64,000 bases of DNA from Oreohelix idahoensis (lineage: Eukaryota > Mollusca > Gastropoda > Stylommatophora > Oreohelicidae), in NCBI GenBank assembly GCA_024509875.1, contig JAMPIV010004905.1:537501-601500 (forward strand). Reading direction: 5' to 3'. Below the pieces are notes generated by a model. It was not told where the DNA came from. It saw only the letters and a program-made list of their open reading frames with translations, and ran no database searches. This document shows, in pieces, positions 48,646-60,569 of this stretch. Every line of letters starts with the position of its first letter. Position 1 is the stretch's first letter. Both the position numbers and the translations under genes were made by a program.

Positions 48646-51143
48646 TAAGGTGACCAGACGTCCCGGTTTTTCCGGGACAGTCCCGGTTTTCGACCATTTT
48701 TGATAATTTGTCCCGACTTTTTTTCGATGCAATACGGGACGCCAATTTGTCCCGGTTTTGGACAAATTTACCAATTTGGCATAAATTTCACAGATTAAAA
48801 AAGAAAATTATTATTCCGTGGCTGACGTGAGGGAACTTTTAGAGAACTGGCGCCGAAACAGCACAAGAGGTTGTCAGGACCGCGAATTAGTTTTGTAGTT
48901 CCAATGTGATATTCGCAGTTATTTGAAATTTTAGGTAGTGGTAAAGTACCAAGATTTTGCGTACGGTATACGTTTATTTAATTTAAACGGTGAACTATTT
49001 GTGCATATTTTGTTATTGTTGTAAGAAAATGGTACCAAAGCGTAAATGCAGTTTCAATGAAGATTTACAAAAGGAATATCCGTTTATTAAAAAGAGTACA
49101 TCAAACTTCAATGTACGATGCAACAATATATGTGCCTCCGGGTTTTCGATAAGCCATAGTGGACGTGATGATATTAAGAACCACATAAGCAGTGAGAAAC
49201 ATAAGAGAGCCGTCCTTAACCACTTTCTTCAGAGCTGATAAAATTGGTGACCAAGAAGAGCAATTAGCTGCTATAGAAGGCGCCTACAGTGCTACACAAT
49301 CATACTTTCAGGTCTATGGATTGCACATCAAAATTACTTCAGGTTATTTTAGAGCCAAAATTTGCATGTGCACGTACGAAAACATAAGCCATTATTCGAA
49401 ATGTCTTGGCACCTCATATTCTAAATGAGTTAAGGTGTGACCTAGAAAAGTCTACATTTATTTCTGTACTGACAGATGCATCCAACCACAAAGAATTCAA
49501 GATTTTTCCTTTGCTTGTCAGATACTTTGATCACAGTAATGGAGTGAAAATTAAAATATTAGAGTTAAAGTCATTGCCAGGTGAAAGATCTGATATTGTA
49601 AGTAGTTTTCTTAATGACTGCATAACTGAAAATGGTTTAGACAGGAAAGTAGTTGGATTATGCGCAGACAACACAAATTCCAATTTTGGAGGTGCTGAAA
49701 GGAAAGGACAGAACAACGTTTTCAAAAAACTGCAAGAAAACCTTGGACATGGTCTTATAGGAGTTGAGTGTGCAGGTCATATTTTCCACAACACTGTTCG
49801 AACAGCTGCAGATGTACTGCCTGTTGATGTCGAGCTGATTATTGCTAATATTTATCTACTCTTCAAATCATACACAGTACGAGTTGAAAGACACAAGGAG
49901 TTTTGCCAGTTTGTGGAAACAGACTTCCAGATGATCTTAGGTTATGCTCAGACTAGGTGGCTTGCTCTGCTGCCTGCTGTTGAAAGGGTTCTTCAGATGT
50001 TCCTGCCTCTAAAATCATATTTTCAATCTAAAGACAGATGCCCAGTTTTTATACAGAAATTCTTTGAAAATCCTCTATCTGAGGCATGGCTTGTTTTTGT
50101 TCACAGTCAGGCCTCTCCATTCCACGAAGCAGTGCAAAAAATAGAGGGACAGACGTTCACTGTGTTTGAAGTCATTGACAGCATCAACAGATTGAAAACT
50201 ATTTTCATGTCCAAACTAGAAGACTGTTTCTTGCCATCAAGAGTTAAGCTAATCCTTGAAAAGCTAGAAATGGAAGGACTTCCAAAGGATGATGTGAAAA
50301 AGTTTCATGCTAGCGTTTCTTCGTTCTATGAAACAGCTTTCAATTATTTGAATAAATGGGCTGCAAAAAATTCTCAAGACCTAGAATCCTACAGCTGTGT
50401 AACGCTGAACAGAATACCAATTTGGGCAGATATTGAGATATCATCATCACTAGTGATTCAAACATTACCTTCAGCCAACTTACAGAAACTGAAATTTATG
50501 ACGAATATGTCCATATGAAGCAGTTTGTTACTTCTCAGAAAATTAGTGAATGGAGTGCCAAAAAAACATTGCCACCACAACGTTGGATTGAAATGGTTTC
50601 CCACTTCAAAAACAATAAAGTGACATTTTCAAATATTTTGAAGTTGGCAGAGTTTTTTTTCTGTCTACCTGGAACAAATGCTGCCACAGAAAGAGTGTTT
50701 TCTTTGATGAACAGCTTATGGGCAAGTGATAAAACACAGCTAGGTGTTAAAACTTTGAAAGCTATGTTGACAACCAAAGTGAACTGTGAGGAAACATGTG
50801 TCGAGTTCTTTAAGATGCTGCTTGCAAAGAAGGACCTATTGATAAAAATCCACTCATCTGAAAAGTACAGTAACTCAGCTTCACCTTAAGTAAGGATTAT
50901 TGATGTTTTTCTCACTTATTAGTTTAAGTAGTTAAACTTATACAGTAAAATGTATGTTATTCAATGTTATTCAAATGTATATATAAAATGTATATTATTT
51001 TAAATTGACATCAACTTGATTTTTCCGGGACATGTCCCGACTTTTGACCTTTTCTTTACCCTTTTGTCCCGATTTTTTGCATTGAAATAGGTCAAATCTA
51101 CTATTTTGTCCCGGATTAGGGTTTTGAAAATATGGTCACCTTA
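48646..51143 (+). mobile_element. hAT transposon, delimited, with 8 bp TSD
   Basis: The TSD CATTGAAT lies at 48638-48645 and 51144-51151. The termini are TAAGGTGACCA and its exact inverse. Subterminal sequence is rich in TCCCGG/CCGGGAC repeats at both ends, likely transposase binding sites. Length is 2498 bp. It is inserted in another hAT. Confidence 0.93.
49029..50889 (+). pseudogene. hAT transposase (BED finger, RNase H-like core, dimerisation domain)
   Basis: ATG 49029 gives MVPKRKCSFNEDLQKEYPFI. A BED-like zinc finger follows (VRCNNICASGFSISHSGRDD, NHISSEKHKRA). The catalytic region has SVLTDASNHKEF and GLCADNTNSNFGG as Asp sites. The dimerisation domain is NILKLAEFFFCLPGTNAATE, with the Glu, followed by RVFSLMNSLW. 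The frame changes near 49230, has a TAA near 49389 in the correct frame, and shifts again near 50450-50515. It stops at 50887. With so few lesions the copy is not ancient but cannot make transposase as read. Confidence 0.9.
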
Positions 51144-51997
51144 CATTGAATAGGTAAACCGTAATTAGTGGGACGGGTGAGCCTGTTGTTCACTGCATAT
51201 CTTCTCAAATCTTGGAATCAAACTGGACACAGCCACCTTCATTTCCTGTTCCACATTGATTTTCGCACGATACTTGCTTTTTATCACAGCGAAAACCCAG
51301 CTTTGCACAAATATGACGTCGCAAATGGAATTAAGATTCGCTGAGCTTTACCACTCAGCAGCGGATATTCATCTTTTACTGATATCCAAAAGTCATTTAG
51401 TTCCAAGCTGCCAAATTTTCTCTTCAGTGTATTGTCGCAGGACAGCTCAATAAGATTTTCTTCTTCTACAGAAGTAAATTCAGATGGAGCTTTGGCCCTG
51501 AATGGGTCTTGAATCCATGCGAACTTGTCGATATTATCTTCTTGAAAGTATTATTCAAACCAGCAGATAAGCTGTGATAGGCTGTGATTCTTGAAAAACA
51601 GATTTTATGTTGCGAGAGAAATCAACTTCATTGGAGATCACAAACAGCTGCAACAAGGGGAACAAATCTTTGCCACCATCTTCTTCAATTTTTCTACTCC
51701 ATAGCTGTAATTTGTCTCTGAAAGCTAAAACCTTCTCGACCAATTTCAATCTGTGCATGTGGCCTCCCTGCAGGGAGACATTCAACGCATTTAACTTTTC
51801 AAAGATATCACACAAGTATGCTAGTTTTACCCAAAAGTCTGTTTCCACGAAGTGTTTGGCACATTCGTGTTTTTCCTGTTCAAGAAAAGTGGACATTTCC
51901 TGCCGGAATTCAAACGTACGGGTGTTTCAGACACCAGGGATGTAGAGGGAGTGTAGAAGGGTGTCTTCTGTCTGGTATGTTGCTTAACGATGTGTTG

Positions 51998-52102
<105 letters not shown>

Positions 52103-52424
52103 AGCTATATATGTATGCCCACACAGGGCTACTGTACACAAGTCACGAGGACGTCACATTGACTTACGACGATGAAGTCAAGTAAAGGTTAACAGCTGTT
52201 GACGTTTCCATAATTTATTTCGGGACGACTACAAGGACGACATCAATATAAACATAGTCATTTGACAAAACTTGAAGACATCACAGCATCATAATGGCGA
52301 ATAATGTAGCTGGAATAAATGAATCATAGGCAAGCTGTCTAGCTCATAGCTCTTCCATCAATCTGCATCTCTAGGTACCGTTGCATAGCAAATTACCCCG
52401 TATTGGAAACGGGTCTTAAATATA

Positions 52425-54038
52425 CTACTCGTCAAAAGTCAAGGGCCACCCTATTATTTTCAATACACTTTCATTTAAGCGCATAGAATGATTAAATGAA
52501 GGAAGTTTTTAGTAAAAATGGGTGCAATATCTTCCTCTGACAGTCCTCTATGCACGTTAAGCATAAAAACAACTCACCGACAACCATGGTGATCACGTGC
52601 AATTTGGTTTGCTGACCATAAATTCATATTTTAAATCTGTTTTTTCAAACTTCTGTAGAACCAAACAGGTGAAGTAATCGTGCTGATTGACATTCCACGT
52701 GCAATTTCGACTTTTCGGGAACAGAGTTCACTCTTAATTTGTTTCACAATCAGCAGACTTAGGGTAGTTTCATCACTTGCAAAAACCATGCCACCGAGAA
52801 GAAGTCTTGACACCTTACAAAGAATGAGGGCTATAGCGTGGGTTGAAAGTGGTTTATCTGTCCGTGAGGTTGCTAGACGGCTTGTAGTGTCACACTCTAC
52901 TATCCAAAGAATTTTGGAGAGATTTCAGGCCACAGGAAGTGTGGAGGATCGCCACCAGCCAGGTCGCCTTGGATGCACCAATAGACATGATGACCGGTAC
53001 CTCTTGTTGTCAGCCCTGCGCCATCGAACAATGACTTGTTCCACTCTAAGATGTCAGCTGAGACAAACTGTAAACGTTAATGTCAGTCAAAGCACCATTC
53101 GCAGACGTTTACATGAATTTGGACTGGCTGCTCGACGTCCTGCAGTCAGAATCCCTCTTACTCCTGCTCATCGCAGAGCCAGTGTTGCTTGGTGTCGCGA
53201 GCACATCCGATGGACAAGTCAACAATGGAGTCAAGTTCTCTTCACTGATGAATCTCGCTTCACTGTGTCATTCAATAATGGCAGGATTCGAGTTTGGAGA
53301 CGACCAGGAGAGCGATTTACTGATGACACAATTCGAGAGGTGGATCGTTATGGTAGGGGTTCTGTCGTGGTCTTGGGAGGCTTCTACAGACACGGCAGGA
53401 CCCCACTCTACATCATCCAAGGCAACTTGACCGGCCCAAGATACCAGAACGAAATCTTGAGACCAATTGTTCAGCCTGCTCTGGAGGCCATAGGTGGTAA
53501 TGCCATCCTCCAAGATGATAACGCTCGATCCCATCGAGCTCGTGTGGTGAAGGAGTTTATTCAGCAACATGGGATCATCAGGATGGCGTGGCCAGCTCAT
53601 TCACCTGACCTTTCTCCGATTGAGCACCTCTGGGATGTCCTTGGTCGAAGATTGTCAACAAATCACCCCCTGCCAATGGATGTTGCACAGCAGACTGCAT
53701 TTCTGCTTCAGGAATGGCAAGCCGTTCCTCAGGATACTCTTCGAACCCTTGTGGATTCGATGCGTCTACGCTGTCTTGAATGCCTTGCTGCAAACGGTGG
53801 TTATACCCGATTTTGAAATGTCTATTTGTCCAATATCTATTGTGTGACTTTTGAAAAGGTGGGTGACACACTTAAAAGCTTCATTGCGTTTGAATGTGTG
53901 TTTCTATTTCTTTACGTGACTTGTCAACTTGGTATTCAATAAATGCCGTTTTGACTGATACCAATTACGTTTATATCAGATTTGTTTTATGGTTTCAACC
54001 AAGGTTTTTCTTAGTGGCCCTTGACTTTTGACGAGTAG
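52425..54038 (+). mobile_element. Complete Tc1-like transposon, 1614 bp
   Basis: Perfect 25 bp terminal inverted repeats (52425-52449 and 54014-54038) begin CTACTCGTCAAAAGTC. TA duplications lie at 52423-52424 and 54039-54040. The single gene inside is uninterrupted. Identity of the ends plus an intact gene implies recent transposition. It lies in a TA-rich part of the E4 LTR. Confidence 0.96.
52788..53816 (+). CDS. Tc1-like transposase (342 aa), apparently intact
   Basis: This is a DD34E transposase for cut-and-paste movement at TA sites. I take ATG 52788 (MPPRRSLDTLQRMRAIAWVE) as start because the paired-like HTH begins just after it; the open frame extends 36 codons further upstream. The first HTH spans about residues 8-55 (SVREVARRLVVSHSTIQRIL). 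A GR-rich hinge (QPGRLG) follows. The second HTH is at about 95-115 (VSQSTIRRRLHEFGL). Catalytic residues are D154 (FTDESRF), D244 (QDDNARSH) and E279 (SPIEHLW), with 34 residues between the last two. Length is normal for Tc1 (about 340). No stop or frameshift was seen, so this is the best candidate for a functional enzyme in the window. Confidence 0.95.
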   Translation: MPPRRSLDTLQRMRAIAWVESGLSVREVARRLVVSHSTIQRILERFQATGSVEDRHQPGRLGCTNRHDDRYLLLSALRHRTMTCSTLRCQLRQTVNVNVSQSTIRRRLHEFGLAARRPAVRIPLTPAHRRASVAWCREHIRWTSQQWSQVLFTDESRFTVSFNNGRIRVWRRPGERFTDDTIREVDRYGRGSVVVLGGFYRHGRTPLYIIQGNLTGPRYQNEILRPIVQPALEAIGGNAILQDDNARSHRARVVKEFIQQHGIIRMAWPAHSPDLSPIEHLWDVLGRRLSTNHPLPMDVAQQTAFLLQEWQAVPQDTLRTLVDSMRLRCLECLAANGGYTRF

Positions 54039-54981
54039 TATATATATATAGGCTTAGTTTCGCCCTACTCCGACGCCAGTAAGTCGGATACATTTCTTTG
54101 GTCTACAAAAGGCCGCACACCATGCGAGCCCCTAAATACAGTTCACAATGGCCTCCGTAGTATTCCTTTATCAAACCTTGCTCAAGATGATACCGCCGAC
54201 ATAGCGGAATTCAAAGTATATATCTAATGTCCTTCGGGAATAAACCAACCCGGTATATCAATGTCATGGTGATTCGTGAGTTGCACTTCTAATAATATAG
54301 AACTCTTCCTGCCCAGCGGAAAAGTCAGCAAGCAGGGGACAAAATGACAGTCTTAAGGCTGGCTACCGATAGAAGTAATTTAAGAGCAATTACCTTTTCT
54401 TCCGAAAAAACACCACAACTCACATCCGTCTCCTAGACGTTTTAGAAATACAACATGGAGGAAATATATTATGTAGACATCTCAGTCGAACACACAGAGG
54501 ACTTCCTTCCCCATGATATCAAACTCGGGTCGAAACGAAACACACGTTTTGACCCTAGCACAGTTTTCCCGCTCGACTCCCGAACGGAAGTCTCTCTTAA
54601 CCAACTCCCAAAACTTGACGCATGCGTAGAAAACGCAAGACCTTCTGAGCGAAACTCAGATGGGGCGATGTGAACAAATACTAAGAAAAAGACTGACCAT
54701 CGAGCCATATATGGTCAGGGAATAAACATCGTCTCTAGTTGCCAACATTCCAAAAAAAAACTAACCATTCATGGCCATATATGGATAGGCAACCAGATAC
54801 CGTTTCTAAAATTAGATCGCCAGGTTAAGAAACAAGAGGGGGTAACAACCATTGTAAAATACAACCTCAGATAAACATTGAGTCATGCCCCTTTGGTTAG
54901 AAATCTACCAAAATTAAAGTATACAAACTAGACAGGTAAATTATAAGCAGATTATCAACACAGAAAAATCTGTGTGCAACA

Positions 54982-55014
54982 GTTTACCGCACCCCCCCCC
55001 CCCCCACCCCGGGA
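54982..55014 (-). promoter_or_regulatory. Putative polypurine tract of E4
   Basis: On the minus strand CCCGGGGTGGGG and a G-run then GCGGTAAAC precede TGTTGC at 54981. The GTAAAC end resembles GTAAC before the E1 LTR and GGAAAC before the E3 LTR. An A/T-rich stretch lies just upstream but is not a clean hairpin. Confidence 0.6.
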
Positions 55015-57726
55015 AAAAATGAAACTTTTATTTTATTTTAAAAATACATCCAAGAGCAAGATACAACAGGCTCATAACGCATGAATGATGCGTGGACGAA
55101 AAGTATCACAAGTAAATACCATGCCTAATGTGAGGCTAACTCGACGCATGGAGCGTCAGGTAAGAATATATCTCATAACATTAGAGAAAGCATTTCTCTA
55201 AGTATACACATATTCCAAGGAGATGCCACCAACGTACACTACAGTGCTGGCAAAATTATAATGCAAGCAAAAGTTATACAAATATAAATTTATCTCACAT
55301 TAAATGTGGTATCCCTCAATTTAACAATGAAATATCATCATATCTTATCTTCAAATCTAACAATGAAGCATCATCAACACAGCGGTGTCATATCCTAATA
55401 TACCGCATTATATAGATACAATAATCTTAACAACCAAACGTTACATTATGTAAACATGTGTGACAGGGGCGCTAGGGGTTCCTCACACCCAAGACCCGTG
55501 CACCAAGAAAATGTATAAAGGATCGTTTGACAGGGGTTGCAATTATTGGTTGCTTGCAACCCTCTCAGCAGCAGACTTAACAATTCAAGCAACCCAAAGC
55601 CTTAAGCAGATCAACATTTAATTCTACCGAACACCAAACAAACAATCCAACAAACACCCAGTCAGTTTTCATAGACTGTCTGAAAAATAATAAATAAAAC
55701 AACGTCTAAGTGAACATCAATAGCATGGATAATAACACTTACCATACAGAAAACATGCGCCCACCTGACATCATCAACTATCTCACACACTCATGCGTGT
55801 CGCCCAATGCGACTAGTATGGTGTTGTGCATGAGGCTGGCAATCGCACCGGGTAACATAGGTTGCTACCGAAACCACTACTGCAAAAGCATCTGAATGCT
55901 CCATGCTGAGGTAAACCACACCGGTGGCCCCATGCTCCCTCAGGAGCGGAGAAGAGAAATATACATCTGGTACGCCCACGTGCTCTCACAAACCATTGTT
56001 CACACAACAATAATAATCAACTGGACATAAAATAATATTCTTCAATACATGTACAACAAATAATCTCAATAATGAGAATTAACCACCACCTCACAACTGG
56101 TCTATCTCAATATTCGTTACTGCATTCTGAAGCATGTCGTATGTGACGACTCGTGCGGCTGGGAATCTCATCGCATGAAACACATTATTACAGGAACAAC
56201 CACTGTAATAGCATAAAAATGCTTCTGTTGGCTTGTGGTAGACACCAGCCGCATTGGTGTTTCCATGCTCCACCAGGAGCAAACAGAGAAACACCTGTCT
56301 CAACAAAGGAGTGGCCTCGCGCTCTCCAGAAATCTAAATACATATTCTCACCTCACAGTAACCCATTAAATATACAGTAGAATTATCAATAAACGTGAAA
56401 TACACTAAATTACTCTTACATAAAGAATACAATATAATTATTCTCGACTTAAGCCAAACTGGGACTAAATACACCGCGTGTCGCTCGGCATAACATATTA
56501 TAGGTTTACCACGCGGAGCGTGTTTAATCAGACTCGCTATCGCCGCCTTTTATCACCACGAGGCTACTATCTTGCGATCGTTAATCTTATCTAAATTCAA
56601 GTAATAGATGCTTCTCTGTCCAGTTTCATGTATAAAACACTCTTACTAAATTTGCCTGGTCTGATGGATGAAATACTTGATACTAAATTCTCACATCTGG
56701 ATTTAGGCTTTGCGTGCCTAATAAAACCTATCAAACATTATTTTCACTCATCTATCATTTCTTCAAGACTAAATCATAATGTCCTAAAAAAGACATTTCC
56801 TTTGGAAACACATCTATCTATTTCACTAAACATTAAAACAGACTCGTGCTGAATATAATTCTAGAATTATATAAAATTAATTCTAATTTAAATTAACTCA
56901 CGTGCTCAAGGCATTTACAGCTTGGCTCTGTCGTCTGTTCTCTCTGGCGGCTGATACTAGGAAAGGTCCGCTGGTAGCTCGCTATCTCTTTTTATAGGCA
57001 CTAGGCTAATCACTCACTTTACTGTGCTAGGCGTATTAATCTTGGCTACTTAAACAACACTCGCGATATTTTGCTCTAGAATGCATGAAAACACAGATTT
57101 ACACAACTAGAGCAAAAACACAACTAATTCGTAGGCTTATTATGGCCTTGTAATAAATCTGCTTGAAGATAACGAGATCAAAAATCACTAAACCACAGAG
57201 ACAATATGACTGCCCAGATGGGGCCAGCGCCTAGAACGACAGACCTCAAGATGGCGCTGTCACACATGTAATAATATTATGACATAATGCTTTATACATA
57301 ATATTAACTAAGTTGATGATCCCAGAAGACCAGGTCATAGACTAAGAGGGCACATCTACTGAGTCGTTCCAAGTGTAAGTAAGGACTTCACAAAACGTCA
57401 TGGATGACAAAATGTACAGATTCTCTCAAACATCAATGGCTTGCTGAGAAAATACAAATAACACAATTCTATTTGATAACCGTTAGATTTTCTAATATAC
57501 AGTAATCAAAATACATTCTTAACTATTAATTGTGGCCGTGAGAACTTTCGGCCCTTATATTGTTAACTCAGATTTCTTCCGTTATACCAAAGACGGTAAC
57601 AGAGAAAGAAAATCACACAGTATAATACCATGAATTCCCGTAAAGTGAGAACAGATGTGCTGATATATATTTAGTAGAGACCTGTTATAAATCCCGAAGT
57701 GTATCTGGAAATATAGGACAGAAAAG
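55015..57726. other. E4 3' noncoding region, no gene; degenerate duplication inside
   Basis: No domain was found in 2.7 kb. Two segments, about 55790-55990 and 56140-56340, look like diverged tandem copies. Both contain an ATGCTCC(A/C)...CAGGAGC(A/G) block preceded by a CAC(C)GG/CCGCATTGG segment. The region occupies the same place as the T-rich noncoding part of E2. Confidence 0.5.
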
Positions 57727-58561
57727 TTAAGTGGAATCATGTCGAGATCTATCACAATTTGTGTCTCTATTAAGACCATTGCTCTTATTTGACCTCCAGT
57801 TAGCATAGTTGCGATTGTTATTTTCTCTTTGGTCAAAATATCTTTGAGATGGATTTTGTTGTCTCCAAGAAAAATTACCACAAGGTTTAGAACCTCTATT
57901 GGAGGCACCTTTTCCAAAGTTCTTATAAATATTAGAACCAAAATTTTGAGGACTTTTAAATTGTCTCCAATTACTTGAAGAAGGAAAATTACCACGTGAT
58001 GAACGCCCTTGGCGCTGTTCATAATCACGATTATCTTTTCTAGCAAAATTGTTGTTATTTCTGCCTGTGGCAATGTGCTTAACAGATAGATCATACAGCT
58101 TGGGCTGAGTACGACAAGTAACCAGAATGGTAGAATTTTTTTTGTTTACCACATAATGATTACCATTCAGAGAATGAGTACTAATAGGTTTGTTTTCTGA
58201 TGCCACCTTATCAGGACTGACTATTACAGTCGGATTGCTTTTGTTGGCTTGACGCCAACTCCCATTAGAGGCAGTATCTTTATCACGTGGGAAACCATAT
58301 TTAGCCACGAAAAGATTTGGTCACATATTGTTTATTGTTACTGCTAGCATTGAGTGCATGTCGCTGACTCTTTGCATTAACATATTGACCATCAGCTTTA
58401 TGTCTAACTTCATTCACCTTGGTAGAATATAACATCTTATTGTACAAAACAATATCTAATAGGGTGTCAACTCTCTTACGAAGTTTTGTAACTTCTGCTT
58501 CTGCAATAGTTTTCTCTCTAGCGACAGCTTTACGTATTCTCTCGTTGGTTTTAACTTCTCT

Positions 58562-58819
58562 GTTATATAATCTAGCTATGCTTTGGACCCCTGAAGGAAA
58601 GCGAAAGAGAGGCCGACCAAAAACAACTTGGCGGAGGACTGTGGAGGCTGAAATGCAAAGAATGAACCAGAGTTGGGGCACTGTACGAAGGATGGCCACC
58701 GACCGTGCAAAGTGGAATCAATTTGTTGTTGCCCTACAAGACGCCACTAGGCGTGACGGCCACTGACTGCTTTGACGGTCGGTGGTTAAGGATCGAAGAA
58801 GAAGAAGTTATATAATCTA
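58562..58819 (+). mobile_element. 5'-truncated LINE-Z fragment with 13 bp TSD
   Basis: The body 58575-58806 encodes only the RT end (GKRKRGRPKTTWRRTVEAEM) and the (GAA)n tail of LINE-Z. The TSD GTTATATAATCTA is at 58562-58574 and 58807-58819. It sits on the plus strand inside the E4 gag-like gene. Confidence 0.95.
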
Positions 58820-59069
58820 ATCTTAAAGCACGTAGCTGGGAAGTAAGAGTCTTCTCTCTAGTGATCCTATCTCTAAGATCTATTTTCAATTGTTCATTTT
58901 GAGATGTAGTTTCTAAAACTGTAGCTCTCTCCTGAATCAGTTCAAGTTTAAGTGCTTCCATAGCAATATGATGAGTAGTCACCAGCTCATCAATCTTTTC
59001 AGGAACAACCATATCCTTCTCATTCACTACCTTTATTTCTTTCAGCTCCATAGACGACATCTTCTCCTT

Positions 59070-60359
59070 ATCATCATCATCTCAGCCCGTAACCCATCAT
59101 GGGTCGTAGGGGTGCCATGGTGGAAGCATCAGCAGACAGGGTCCTCCACTGCTCTCTATCCTCAGCAATGCGTACAAGTGTAGAAAAACCGTGTCCTGCC
59201 CATTCTTTGATGTTATCAGCCCAGGATTTTCTCTGCCTTCCTCTTCTCCGTTTACCTTCGACTGTTCCCTGAAGGATCGTTTTCGAAAGGGAGTCATGAC
59301 GAGTTACATGCCCAAACCAGGCAAGCTTTCGACGTTTCACTATTGACAAAAGTGGTTCTTGGTGGCCTGCATAGGTGTTTATCTTCTCTCTAACATAGAC
59401 ATTTGTTTTGTGCTCTTTATAGCAAATGCGCAAAATTCTTCTATAACATTTATGCTCGAAAGCCTGAATCCTTTGCTTCGTATCTGCAGTGAGTGTCCAG
59501 CCCTCACACCCATACAAGAGAATAGATAATACAAGTGATTTGTATAATTTGATCTTCACAGGAAAACTGATGTTACTTTTCCAGATCACATTCAACCTTG
59601 TCATGGCAGCTAAGGCCATCTCAAGTCTTGTCTTGATTACTTTACTTGATCTTCCATCACTACATATAGTGGACCCGAGATATTTAAAGGTGTTAACTTC
59701 TTCTAACGTTTGCCCATTTAACGTAATGTTGGTCGGAACATGTTTCTTATGGCTATTCACCAATATCTTGCTTTTTTTTCTATATTAATTTCCATCCCAT
59801 ACGTTCTTGTTACTTTCTCCAGTCTAGAGGTAAGGTCTTGAAGTTCTGATTCTGATCCAGCTATCAGATCAATATCATCAGCAAAACGTAGGTTGCACAG
59901 AGGTCGTCCTCCAATCGATATGGTTGATTTATAATCGTAGAGAGCCTCCTGCATAATATGTTCTAGATATATATTAAAGAGCACTGGTGACAGGATACAT
60001 CCTTGGCGAACTCCTACAGTTGTTTTGAAAAATTCTCCAATGTCGTTGCTTGCAAAAACAGCACTGCTTGCATCCTTGTATAGTGCTTCAATGATATCTA
60101 TGATGTTGGTATCAAAATTGAATTTTCTCATTACTTGCCATAAGCCTTCATGCCAGACTCGATCGAAGGCTTTTGTGAAATCGATGAAGTTATGGTATAA
60201 ATCGTGTTGATGTTGGAGATGTTTTTCGATAAGTAATCTAATATTGAATATTTGTTCTGAGGTACTTCTTTTTGGTCTAAAGCCAGCCTGTTCCTCTGAC
60301 AAGATTTCTTCTGATTTCTGTTTTATTCTGTTCAAAAGTATCCTTAACATCACTGTTAG
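59070..60359 (-). mobile_element. 5'-truncated RTE-like LINE (LINE-W) inside E4 gag
   Basis: This is a minus-strand LINE fragment ending in a short (GAT)n tail at its left side. A 6 bp duplication AAGGAG (CTCCTT on the plus strand) lies at 59064-59069 and 60360-60365. The E4 coiled-coil frame joins across it. It encodes the RT described in the next entry. Confidence 0.85.
59077..60353 (-). pseudogene. LINE-W reverse transcriptase, partial
   Basis: The RT begins VMLRILLNRIKQKSEEILSE, then EEQAGFRPKRSTSEQIFNIR, FIDFTKAFDRVWHEGLW, TVGVRQGCILSPVLFN and the catalytic RFADDIDLIAGSE. After a one-base shift in a T-run near 59765 it continues FKYLGSTICSDGRSS, LLYGCEGWTLTADTK, KRRKLAWFGHVTRHD and GKRRRGRQRKSWADNIKEW, and stops at 59077. 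It belongs to the widespread RTE-like group. It is distinct from LINE-Z, with a different tail and limited similarity. The endonuclease is missing by 5' truncation. Confidence 0.92.
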
Positions 60360-60569
60360 CTCCTTTTCTGTTAGAGTGTTTTCTTCTCTTTGATTTTTAA
60401 GGTGTTGAGTTTATAACGCGAATGGATTCCTTCAATTCATCAAATGCAACTGCCAACCATGGCACATCAGAAAATGTCAAAGACGGTGTACAGTTCATTC
60501 AATTTATTTTGACATCATACGGTAGACGATACGAACATGGTGATATAGACGACGGACGGTTGACCTTCA

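Larger units (their letters stand above)
48418..51915 (-). mobile_element. Decayed hAT element (ZBED5-like transposase), host of a second hAT
   Basis: The left end CAGTGGTTCCCAAGC at 48418 is a typical hAT terminus. It is preceded by CCCTAGGG, a candidate 8 bp TSD half. On the minus strand 51896 down to about 51170 encodes a hAT transposase C-terminus. It has [20 protein letters not shown] and [12 protein letters not shown], then after shifts a dimerisation region with FATSYLCKAGFS. This pattern matches the ZBED5/GTF2IRD2 group. The N-terminus and the right terminal repeat are missing at about 51915. The other hAT is inserted at 48646-51143. Confidence 0.8.
52110..54981 (-). repeat. Putative 3' LTR of E4, interrupted by Tc1-like element
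   Basis: On the minus strand the LTR would start TGTTGCACACAG at 54981, directly after a purine tract. It runs left to roughly 52110, about 1.25 kb without the nested transposon. It shares many blocks with 985-2110. The far end was not located, perhaps inside or beyond the (TA)n tract, and the 5' LTR partner is not visible in the window. Confidence 0.6.
57727..60560 (-). pseudogene. E4 Gag-like coiled-coil protein, broken by two LINEs
   Basis: Exons of this statement are 60560-60366, 59063-58820 and 58574-57727, separated by LINE-W and a LINE-Z fragment. The coiled coil (KLELIQERATVLETTSQNEQ, LKIDLRDRITREKTLTSQL) is followed by the conserved helix TKLRKRVDTLLDIVLYNKML, the basic SFRGKYGFPR (with a frameshift inside it near 58305), NGSWRQ and VSPDK. 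An Arg/Asn/Gly/Ser-rich tail holds RYFDQRENNNRNYANWR. The stop is at 57727. The same blocks occur in E1 and E2, so this is the third member of the family. The tail resembles RNA-binding low-complexity regions. No RRM or CCHC knuckle is present. Function as Gag is inferred. Confidence 0.75.
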
